From Paramyrothecium sp. XJ0827 (taxonomy: Eukaryota; Ascomycota; Sordariomycetes; Hypocreales; Stachybotryaceae), in the NCBI GenBank assembly GCA_020881915.1, contig JAJFPB010000007.1, positions 62,001-126,000 on the forward strand: a stretch of 64,000 nucleotides of DNA. Direction: 5' to 3'. Position 1 is the stretch's first letter. Every line of letters starts with the position of its first letter. Position numbers and translations under genes: made by a program. The notes beneath the pieces were generated by a model that was not told the DNA's origin, did not search any database, and worked only from the letters and a program-made list of their open reading frames with translations. This document shows positions 10,858 through 21,000 of this stretch, piece after piece.

Positions 10858-11052
10858 CTACATTTCTCCGGTAACAATGAGAAATGAGCCGCATGTCTCA
10901 ACAGCGGAGATCATCGTATCGCATGGCAAATCGGCCAGTACGGCAAGTTCGGAGATAGAGAGCGGGCGGAACGCAAGAGACGTAGCCACCAGGACTTTCT
11001 TACAATCTTCAGGAAGTGCGCTGGGGGCATTTCCAGCACCCTGAAGGGTCAA
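10858..11052 (-). pseudogene. NLR fragment (region after the NACHT domain)
   Basis: A short minus-strand frame contains LAFRPLSISELAVLADLP followed by ETCGSFLIVTGE. This matches the winged-helix-like segment that follows NACHT domains in fungal NLRs. Nothing before or after it continues the gene, and a stop follows at once. It is read as a scrap of a second NLR gene in opposite orientation to the NLR fusion upstream. Confidence 0.6.
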
Positions 11053-11569
11053 TTCCGGCCACTTGAGGCAAACTGTGGGTTTCGAGGTCTACGTAGGCGA
11101 TGATCGTAACTGCTCTGAGGGATGGGCATGCTTGTGGTTCCGGAGTTTAGCACGGGACATGAACAGTATATATACCCCCGCACCAGTGCTATGTGAGATG
11201 AGCCTCCACGTGCTCCCCATTATTTCCATTTCTAGACATACCCGCACTGCCAGGGGTCCTCAATTGGTGCCTAAGAGGCATCCCAGCTCAATGCTATCCC
11301 ATCCAAATGGCATAAACACGAACTGTAACTAGAAACCCGCCCTGCCATCTTCTATTATGCGCTTAATACTTACGCTCTTAAGCAGCTAACGTACATGTAT
11401 AACGAGCGACGCAGTATAACGAGCGACACACTAAAATTGTTACGCACGATATCGGATACGATGTGAAGGCTGCTGAATGTAGATAAAGGAAAGACAGATA
11501 TACTATAAGGAAAAGGTGAACTTAAGATCAAGGATAATGTCTGGTTAAGGTTGGTTTATTTAGTGCTAC

Positions 11570-12720
11570 TAATGTTAATCTAAGTCTTTTATAGGCCAGA
11601 TTCGGTAACCTATGAAATGTAGCATGACAAAAATCCTTACCTTAAATAAAAGATTTTAAAATTCTATTAAAAATTCTATTTCTACCTAAAAATAGCTATA
11701 AATTAATATATATATAGGATTAAATATTTAATACTAAGACATAATTAATTTAGATTCTTATATAATTATTTAAAATTAATATTTAGAAATATCCTATTTA
11801 CACTGCTTTATTTTAGTTTTTTCTATTTCTAAATTTAAATAAATTAAATAAATATTATATAAACTATTTTCTATAATAATTCTAAGTTAAATATAAGATA
11901 TTATGTTTTTTATAATTCTAATATAAAATCTAAGCTTTTTAGGAAAATCTAAAAAGTGGCTTCTACTATTATATAGTTTAGTATATTACTTGCTATATAT
12001 TATAACCTAACCTAAGGTCATAACTAAGCTATAGAAAGTTATATAATATTATATATAAATACTATACTAGTGCAGAGCTACTAGCCTTAGGATAGACTAG
12101 TTCCTATATTACTAATATAACCTACAAGCTAGTTCCTAATATACTAGCCTAAATAAAATACTAATATAAAAGAAGGGCTAGAAGTAAGAGACTAGAAATA
12201 AAAAAATAAGAATAGAAAAATATCTAATAGAAATAAAGATCTATATAGAAGAAGATTCTTATAAATAAAACTAAAAGTATAGAAATATTACTAAAAGAAA
12301 TTATTTTTTATAATACTTTTAGAAGTATTATATATTATAATTTAAGAAGTACTTTTCTATATACTCTAGAAAAAGAAACTATATATATAAATAGGAGATT
12401 TTATATATTATATTTAAATTAGAATTTATTACTATTAATAATATATAATTCCTAAGATATTCTTTAATTAGCTTCTAAAAAAGAAGTTTTATAAATTAAT
12501 AATAAGTAATCTATTATATTAAGAGAGAATTCTATTTCCTATATTAAATAATAAACTATAAAACTACTTACCCTATACTTAGGTCTAGGCCCGGTTACTA
12601 TACTATATTATGTTATTTGTTATATATATATATTACCTAATCTTTAGTCTACCTACTACTATTAGTATTAACCCTAAATTCGGAATAAAGATATTACCTT
12701 AATATAGCGGTTTATTATGT
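11570..12720. repeat. A+T-rich, RIP-like degraded block
   Basis: More than 1 kb almost wholly of A and T, rich in TATATA, TAATA and TTTAAA runs, with stops in every frame and no ORF of note. The contrast with flanking DNA is sharp on both sides. This is the usual look of a transposon destroyed by RIP in filamentous ascomycetes. The original element cannot be identified by eye. Confidence 0.75.
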
Positions 12721-13682
12721 GATTTCCACTGTGTTTGCTCCTTTATTATATGGAGAGGGTATGTTTGTAAGAAAGAAAAGGTATAGGGGGTAGAATTAGA
12801 ACGGGAGAATTAGAATAGGAGAATAAGAGAACAGTTTCGGTTGTACGGACCGTGTTTGTATGAAAGGAGGATAAGGTTTGCAGCTAGTTAGGCCAGGCGC
12901 CTTGTGCGCAGGATTACTTTTTAAGACGCCATTAAGAGGAACCAGGAGGTTTAATTTTAGTCACTTACATTTCACCTGATAGTTCGATAGGCTTATCACT
13001 CTCCTCGTGACAGCTCCGTCCGGCCGCTAGTTAACTCTGATCGTTCTACCACCCTCATCGACAATAACTCGACACAATACTCAATGGGACCATGCTCGAC
13101 CTCATCCAGACGGATGGTTGCATGGTTGTCCCTTTAGTCGCTGATGTGGGACCTGTCGCGATAGGGAAAGTGATCAGGAGGCTCAGTAAGTGCCTTGATC
13201 CAGGATACGAGCATCTTCATACACTAGCGCCACCCAATTAAGGTCCGTATGATAGATGCACTGTTACACGCCAAACTAAACACTAGAGTTTATCACATGA
13301 AAGCACAAGTAGCTGGTAGCGCGTGTAAATCACGATATGCTTTTGAAAGGGTGAGAGTTACCATAACCAAACCTCACTTTACGCTACCACGAAGTCCAAA
13401 CAAACGAAAGAAAAGAAAGAAAGAGAAAACCACCCCGATAAGTGAAAAGTGCAATTCAAGATTCAAGGGCCTCTAAGTTCACTTCAAGTCTTGAACTTAA
13501 TACTCACTCGGCCTCTGTAAAGGAAAAGAAAAGAGAGAAAAAAAGCTTTCAAATATCGTTCGAACACCTGTGCAGCCTTCCGGGACTTCGGCAGCTCAAA
13601 TTGTTCACGACCAACTCTTCGCGCCGTCATCGACGGTCCCAAAATTACCCACGCCCAGATATCAATCAAGACTATTTACGCT
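12721..13682. other. Intergenic stretch before the gasdermin-like gene
   Basis: About 0.96 kb of normal base composition. A 49-codon ATG frame (13092-13241) with a hydrophobic stretch is present but matches nothing recognised. The last few hundred bases probably hold the promoter and leader of the next gene. Confidence 0.4.
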
Positions 13683-14501
13683 ATGGCATCAGATAAAGAA
13701 ATTCTAACATATCACGTTGTGCCCCGCTTCGATATCGCTGCTAAGGGCGGGCCGTTGGATCTCGGCACCATCGTCACCGATCTCAAGCTCCTAGTACCGC
13801 TCAACCGAGGAGAGTTTCACGTCGAGGTGCCCGAGAACTTGAAATACGCTCCAGTGACACAGAGCAAGTTCAAGGATACCCTAACCAAAGCCCGAAATGC
13901 AAACATCAAGGCATGGTTGAAGGCCCGTGGTCTTCAAATTACTGCATCGACCGACGTTGGTGGTTCCAAGGATCTGGAGAACACTGTATCGTGCGATTCA
14001 ATCGTGACGATCTACTTCGATCCGGATCCGGAGTATGTCAAGAAGTGCCTTGCGGTGAGGCGGGTACACGACTTCCTGCACGCTGCGAATGGCCGCGCAG
14101 CCGATCTATATATCATCACGGGCCTTAAAGTTGCCAGGAAATTGAAGTTCAACACATCGAACACAACTGAGCTTCACGCCCAAGCTAAGGTCCAGGCAAG
14201 TGAGCCACATACGAATGCTCTTGATGCCGGGATAGGAGCCGATGTCAGTGGCAAGGACCAGAAGAAACTGGAGTTTGAGGTCGATGATATAGTGATCGGA
14301 ATCAGATGTAATAAGTATCAATGTGTTAGGCGTCTGTTAAAAAAGGATCGTGATATCCAGGATAAAGGTCTTCTTAGTGGTGACATGATGGGGGATGAAA
14401 AGAAGGCAGATGAGGTACACGTCGACTTCAATCTGTTGCCCATCCCCGAGGAGGCCAATGCCAGGGCGAAAGCTACAGCGGCTAGGGAGGAAGAGTACTA
14501 G
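13683..14501 (+). CDS. Gasdermin-like protein (fungal RCD-1/HET-Q1 type), putative
   Basis: An intronless 272-residue protein. Its length and layout resemble fungal gasdermin-like proteins (the RCD-1 and HET-Q1 group), which form membrane pores and kill cells in non-self recognition. Seen: an N-terminal block LTYHVVPRFDI...LGTIVTDLKLLVPLN, a mid-protein strand DLYIITGLKVARKLKF, a Gly/Lys-containing strand pair ending in DDIVIGIRCNKY, and a short charged C-terminal tail of about 50 residues. The LY[VI][VI]T-then-basic pattern followed by an F....I.[IA].R strand is also typical of vertebrate gasdermins. In HET-Q1 a protease removes a short C-terminal piece to activate the protein. No protease gene lies beside this one; the nearest related genes are the NLR fusion and GTPases to the left. 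The family call rests on pattern memory only, so it is tentative. Confidence 0.6.
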   Translation: MASDKEILTYHVVPRFDIAAKGGPLDLGTIVTDLKLLVPLNRGEFHVEVPENLKYAPVTQSKFKDTLTKARNANIKAWLKARGLQITASTDVGGSKDLENTVSCDSIVTIYFDPDPEYVKKCLAVRRVHDFLHAANGRAADLYIITGLKVARKLKFNTSNTTELHAQAKVQASEPHTNALDAGIGADVSGKDQKKLEFEVDDIVIGIRCNKYQCVRRLLKKDRDIQDKGLLSGDMMGDEKKADEVHVDFNLLPIPEEANARAKATAAREEEY

Positions 14502-15028
14502 ATCGGTCTGCTTGATCAGATTTGACGACAAAGATTGCTATATCGTAGGTCTCACCTCAATACACTTGAGCCATCATCTCCTTTCGGCGTTAATGTCCTT
14601 TTCTTGTTTTTACACAAAGGGATCTGTTACCAGCAAACCTTGCTACATACTTGGTTCTATGTGTAGGCGCTGGTCATATCATGCCTGCTGTATTAAATTT
14701 TACTGCTTATCTGAAGCGGTGGCACCATTAAGTAGTGGTCTGTACACTATTAGACGGGGTAGATCTGTTGCCGGGGTATAGCTAGATTTTAAGTGTTAGA
14801 TCTTCTTATTAAATTATTTTTATCATCTCTATATTCCTATTTAATATTTTCGGGTTTAGATTATTTTAATAAATTTCCAATAAATTAGATATTTTATATT
14901 CTAACAATTTATATTTAGAAACGGTAAAGACTATTATTTCTAGTATCATAGTATCTCTATTAACCATAAATGCCCCTATTAGTCCTATTGGATAATTACT
15001 ATAAGGTGCCTTTACAGATAAGCTAGCA
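14502..15028. other. Intergenic, partly A+T-rich
   Basis: The stretch from about 14780 to 15000 is clearly A+T-rich and may be a smaller RIP-affected remnant. No gene was recognised. It separates the gasdermin-like gene from the start of the metabolite cluster. Confidence 0.5.
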
Positions 15029-16120
15029 TTACCTCGAGCCTACTTTGACAACAATTTTAGTCCCCGACAATGCCCCTTTTTCTAACAGTGACAGGCCTTC
15101 TAGCACACCTTTCCATCCTCCATCAAGCTCTTGTAAAGGATGAGTCCGTAGCTTCCTTTGCTTCAAAAGACGCTGGTACATCGGAAAGACATGGAGACAA
15201 AGATCCAGCTTCGACTTGTCCGCCGGCCTGCCATAGTCTCCAGTCAAAGCAACTCCATCACCCATAATCTCAAAAGCTAAGACAAAGGTGGAGTTGACTG
15301 CTCGCCTCTTTGTAAGGAGCTCATCAGGAACATGCTCAAGACTTGCGTAGCGGCCACCAAATCGAGCTAAAGCACCGTAGCAAGTTTCGACGCTCTGGGC
15401 GTCTGAGATGCAGTCAAGGGCATATTTCAATTTGCCGCCAGTATGTTTCTTGATCGCCAGAGACACGCCAGGGTCAGAGTAGTTAAAGACAGCAGTGGCA
15501 CCGTAAGAGCGAACAAGCTCAAAATTATGGGGAGAGCAGACAGCAATTGGATCAAGCCCAGACAGCTTCAATAGCTGAATTGCAATAGTCCCAGTTGCGG
15601 TGCTCCCACCGTAGACAAGAACAGGTAGTGGAGAGTCCGCGGGCCGCTCGGGAGTTGCAACGAGGCCTAGGGCAGTCGAGTCCCAAAAGGCCAAGGCACA
15701 AGTAGCGAGCGCAGTACCGAATGAAGCTCCCTCTTCTGTCCTGATTCCAGCAGCAGGATCAAGACGAAAGAGCAGTGGTGCTGGTGTCAGCACGAATGAG
15801 GCAAAAGCACCGTCCTCTGGTGTCGCAGGCTGCGAACCCCAGGAGATGCCACCAACCATGTCACCTGGGACAAGGTCGGTGTCTGTTCCTTCGGCGACTG
15901 CAGCAACGACCCCTGCAAAGTCGTTGCCTATGATGGCACCATCTTTGGGGAATGTTTTTCTCATCTTGTAATCGGTTGGATTGAGAGCTACAGCCAGACA
16001 CTTGACAAGTACAGTCCCCGGCTTCAGAGAAGGCACAGGGATCTCCACAATGGTGGGTTTTCCGCCTGCATCCTGCACAACGGCTAATCGAGAGGTCGGG
16101 AGCGGGGTTGATGAAGGCAT
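15029..16120 (-). CDS. Trans-acting enoyl reductase of the PKS-NRPS cluster
   Basis: A 363-residue, single-exon medium-chain dehydrogenase/reductase with no zinc-ligand pattern. It shows the quinone-oxidoreductase-like N-terminal block (VEIPVPSLKPGTVLVK, then LNPTDYKM), the NADPH loop VYGGSTATG and the C-terminal GTKIVVKV. Length and motifs fit the stand-alone enoyl reductases that work with fungal highly reducing PKS-NRPS enzymes lacking their own ER. Role: NADPH-dependent reduction of enoyl-thioesters on the ACP of the megasynthase. The start is ATG 16120; the longer frame upstream begins with GTG. It is divergent from the PKS-NRPS gene across about 1.9 kb, which suggests co-regulation. Confidence 0.9.
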   Translation of the reverse strand: MPSSTPLPTSRLAVVQDAGGKPTIVEIPVPSLKPGTVLVKCLAVALNPTDYKMRKTFPKDGAIIGNDFAGVVAAVAEGTDTDLVPGDMVGGISWGSQPATPEDGAFASFVLTPAPLLFRLDPAAGIRTEEGASFGTALATCALAFWDSTALGLVATPERPADSPLPVLVYGGSTATGTIAIQLLKLSGLDPIAVCSPHNFELVRSYGATAVFNYSDPGVSLAIKKHTGGKLKYALDCISDAQSVETCYGALARFGGRYASLEHVPDELLTKRRAVNSTFVLAFEIMGDGVALTGDYGRPADKSKLDLCLHVFPMYQRLLKQRKLRTHPLQELDGGWKGVLEGLSLLEKGALSGTKIVVKVGSR

Positions 16121-18015
16121 ATTGAGGAAATCACGTAAAGTATGTGAGAAAAAAACTTTGATGAGGTGATGATTGCGTGATGCAACAGCATTGTGAGCTA
16201 CCAAGGACGTACGCACCGCTATCTAAGTACCCCAACGGAAGGATGCGGCAATATTCAACAATGCTACACAGTCGGTAACACAACTGCAAGGTGTGTTTCA
16301 TGTAACATCAATTTATGTATCATTTCATACAGGATTCATGCAGGAAAACAATAATGCAGGCGCCACAGCGTTCGCTGTGGCAAGTCATTCCTTCCGCTGA
16401 CAGGTGTGCAATCGTCTTGTGTCACCCACACTTTCGGCCGAAAAGATATTGCCTAGAGCCGAAATCTGCGAGGCAAAATAATTTGCGCGTAGATCTGAGC
16501 TTTAGAGGGCGTAGCAAGGCTATTCGAACCGCCAACAGCCACAGGATCTTTTTGTGGATGGACTTCACTGTTTCAGCAACTATAATTATGTCGCGACCGA
16601 AATGCATGATCTACAAACCTTGCTCAGTCCGAGCGAGAGCGCCAAAAAGAGTAAAGAAGCAAGTTGACCTTATTCCTAGTTATTCGACGTGCAGATTCAG
16701 AGACGATAGGGTTCCTAAACAGCACATTTGTCTCGGATATCTTGTCCAAGCTCACTGCATGATGAACATTAACGTACTATAACATGTTACTGGGAGAGAA
16801 AGTTCGACTATTGGCTCGGGTGCTCGGGTACTGCCTTTTGATGGATCTTAGGGAACGGACCGCATTCCGCAGCTCTGATAGTACCTGGAATTTCATTCCC
16901 AAGCAGTACTTACGTGCGTATGATGGGTGAATCTCGCATATCATCCACTGGGAAACTCCAACTTACGCCCGGGCGCAAATCGTAGCCAAGTCAAGACCAG
17001 TTCGGGCAACAGCGCTGACGCTGCAGTAACGAGGTTGGTAGGATGACGTGAGACGCATTGCTCAGAGCCTTACGGAGCGGCACGGCGCGTTCTTTACCCA
17101 GTCTAGACAACTGAAGTGGCTGCATCATGTACCCTCAAACAATCTGATTGTTCAAATCTTATGATACGAAGTATTGCTGTCACTACCATGGGCTGAAAGG
17201 GTTTGAAATCTTCATGTTTCCGAGAATTTCATCTGGTCGTTGAGATTTGGTCCTGCTTGGTTCCGAAGGACTAGAGGTTTAGGCAAGCCCGGCTAGACGG
17301 CTTTGATGCCGCCTGGCGCCAAGAATGAGCAGTTGCAGACAAATCTCTCTGGAGTTTAGCGTCATCACGTTTGTGTAACTGTAAAAAGCGCCATCTTTCC
17401 CGTTTTCCAACCTCCAAATCGAAAGCCACAAAGCTCCTTCTACATCTGGAATGTAACATCAATTTAACGTTTGCATTAGCCTATCCGACCTGAGTGAGAT
17501 GCGCCGAGAGCTCAACGTGCAGGAAAGGCAGCAACGTCCTTGGGTCGTAAACAATTTACGGTGCGGATCCGCCTCCTATCTCACTTCGCAACAAATTCGC
17601 CTTCACTGACCGCTTGTCTTAACTGCCTACCGGGCTCACTTACGCGGCTGATATGTGGTGAAACTTGACATCAAGGTTCTGGAGCCTGCCGTTCGCCTCC
17701 GTTCGCCTCCGGCTTCGCTGACAACCCGCACTATGCATATGCACTCCAGTGTTGAACTTCGCATTGAAACGTTTGCAGATCGATTACGTCCTTGGAAAGC
17801 GGAGTGCCTCTGCTTCGATAAGTTTGAAGCGAGACTTGAGGGGATGTGGGATGGCTTACTTCGTAAAGAATGAAACGTGAGTGTGAAGAAGAGATAAAGT
17901 ATATATGGGAGGTAGAAATCATAGTAAACATTGGAGCAAATCGAGCAGGCTCCTCCTTCAATTTCTCCTTTAAGGCCATCCTCTACTATTGAATTCATTA
18001 CTCTTCGTCTTCAAA
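16121..18015. promoter_or_regulatory. Bidirectional promoter region between enoyl reductase and PKS-NRPS
   Basis: About 1.9 kb between two head-to-head biosynthetic genes. No gene could be supported. A TATA-like string (AGTATATATGGG) lies near 17899-17910, roughly 110 bp before the PKS-NRPS ATG. No binding site for a cluster regulator was recognised, and no transcription-factor gene was found in the cluster. Confidence 0.45.
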
Positions 18016-21000
18016 ATGGCGAAGATTGCTCACAATGAGCCTATAGCTATCATTGGCTCAGGCTGTCGCTTCCCTGGTGATGCTACATCCCCATCCAAGC
18101 TCTGGGAGCTGCTACTGAACCCTCGGCAAGTTGGATCTGCTCCTCCTGCGGACAGATTTAACCTTCAAGGTTTCTACCATGAAAGTGGCCAGTATCATGG
18201 TCACATGAATGTAAAGCAAGCCTACTTCTTGGAAGGGAAGAACGTTCACAAACATTTTGATGCCCCTTTCTTCGGCTTCAGTGCTGGAGAGGTTTCCTCA
18301 ATGGACCCTCAGTGCCGACTTCTTCTGGAGACTGTCTATGAAGCACTGGAAGAAGGCGGCATCACCATCGAGTCCCTCCGTGGCTCTGACACAGCCGTTT
18401 ATGCCGGCCAGATGTTAGCAGACTATGACTACATTACTACACGAGACTTGTACGACTCCATGGGCATCTACCACGCTCCTGGTACATCTCGCGCTATGCT
18501 TTCCAATAGAATCTCGTACTTCTTCGACTGGCATGGCCCTTCCATGACCATCGATACTGCCTGCAGTTCCAGCTTGATTGCTCTTCATCAAGCTGTGCAG
18601 CAGCTACGGACGGGCCAGTCCCGAGTCGCTGTAGCAGCCGGTGCCAACCTGCTGATGGATGCGCAGTATTTTGTCTGTCTCAGTTCTATGAATATGCTAT
18701 CCCCAGAGGGCCGTTCACGGATGTGGGATGCCGGTGCCGATGGGTATGCCCGAGGCGAAGGAATTGCGGCCGTGGTACTGAAGCCACTAAGCGCCGCTCT
18801 TGAAGACGGAGACCACATCGACTGCATTATCCGTGAGACTGCATGTGGGCAAGATGGAAAGACAAAGGGAATTACTTCGTGAGTCGATTAGGCCCACTGA
18901 TTTATCGAGAGACTGACCATTCCAGACCCAATCATGTGGCTCAAGCTCAGCTGATTCGAGACTGCTACGCTCGCGCGGGGCTAGACCTGAACAACCCGGC
19001 TGACCGCCCTCAGTTCTTCGAGTGTCACGGAACCGGAACGCTTGCTGGCGACGCGGCAGAATCAGAGGCCATATTCCAAGCTCTGTTTGCTAACCGAAGC
19101 AATGAGGTAACCAAGTCTGGTCCGCTCATGGTGGGTAGCATCAAGTCCCTTGTTGGGCACACAGAAGGAGCTGCAGGCTTAGCCGGAATCCTCAAGGCAT
19201 CGTTGGCGCTTCAGAACGGGACAATTCCTCCCAACCTCTTGTTTAACAATCTCAACCCGCAAATTAAGCCCTTCTATGACAATGTGGAACTCGTTACCTC
19301 GGCTACCGCTTGGCCCGAGGTTGGTCTTGGCGTTGCTCGCAGAGCAAGTGTGAACAGTTTTGGTTTTGGAGGCGCAATTGCTCATGCCATCTTGGAAAGC
19401 TATGACCCTGCTACTCCAGCCTACAAAACAACAGGTGCAAACTTTGCGCCCTTCGTCTTCTCTGCCGCCACCGAAGCATCTCTCGCCTCCTACCTCGTAT
19501 CCTTCCGAGAGTACTTGGCAACAGCTCCCACCCCTCTCAATTTGCGCGACGTGGCTTGGACACTTCATTGCCGCCGCACAGCCTTTGCCGTTACCACTAT
19601 CATTGTCGCTTCCACTGTTGACGACTTGATTGCCAATCTCGATGCCAAAATTGAGGCCACTAAGCAGAATGATAGCGGCAAGCCTGCCTTGACCAGAGTT
19701 GCTGGGCCAGTGACGTCTGGTGATGAGGCACCCCGGATTCTCGGCATATTCACTGGCCAAGGCGCTCAATGGGCATCAATGGGATCGCAGCTTATCTTAT
19801 CCTCGAACGTCGCTCGAGAAACCTGCGCAAAGCTTGAAGCTCGCCTGGCACGATTGCCCGACAGACCAGAATGGTCACTGACAGAGGAGCTACTGAAAGA
19901 CAGCTCCAAGTCTCGCATCGCAGAAGCACTGCTGTCGCAGCCACTGTGCACGGCGATACAAATCCTTCAGGTCGATATCTTGCGTGCTGCAGGCATCAAA
20001 TTCTCGGCTGTTGCCGGTCATTCGTCGGGCGAAATCGCTGCAGCTTACGCTGCAGGTTTCCTCAACGGAGAAGACGCAATCTGCATCGCCTACTACCGCG
20101 GTGTCCATTCTAAACACGCTCGCGGTACGGATGGCCAAGCCGGAGCCATGTTGGCCGTCGGAACATCCTACGAAGATGCTTACGAGCTGTGCGAAGACCC
20201 AGACCTCAAAGGCCGTATCTGTGTTGCTGCTGTTAACTCTCCCATGAGCGTTACTCTGTCTGGTGACACTGATGCGGTCGAGGAGGTTAAGGCTGTATTG
20301 GACGACGAGAAGAAGTTTACAAGAATGCTCAAGGTGGACAAGGCCTACCACTCCCATCACATTATTCCCTGTTCAGCCCCGTACCTTGCGTCTCTCGCAC
20401 AGTTGGACGTGGAGGTCCGGCCTGGAGACCAAGCCACTTGGTTCTCTAGTGTCATCGACGGCCAAAGTATGGCTAGCAAGGGCAACTCTCTCAAGGGTAC
20501 TTACTGGGACCAAAACATGCTCAGTCCTGTCCTCTTCCAGCAAGCAGTGGCCAAAGCCTACGAGACCATGGGTCCCTTTGACCTAGCCATTGAAGTTGGT
20601 CCGCACCCAGCTTTGAAAGGGCCTGCACTCCAGACTATGCAAGAAGTGACGACAAAAGAGCTACCTTACACGGCTCTCTTCCAACGCGGCGTCTCTACCC
20701 TCGAGTCTGTGGCCGAGGGTCTGGGCTACATCTGGTCTTGCTTTGGTTCAAATGTAATTGACCTGGACAAGTATGACAAGTTCGTCTCCGGCAATGCTGC
20801 TTGTAAACTTGTCAAAGGGCTCCCAAGTTACTCTTGGAGCCACGAAGAATACTGGAACGAATCAAGATATGGACGGGCCGTGCGTACACGTGCCGAGCCT
20901 GCGCATCAGCTTCTTGGCCATTCCTTGCCAGACAGTACTGAGCATGACATGCGCTGGCGCAACATCGTGCGACCATCAGAAATTCCTTGGCTCCTTGGAC

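Noticed and set aside
12660..12680. Telomere-like ATTAACCCTAA string
   Set aside because: A single short match in an A+T-rich block; no TTAGGG array is present.
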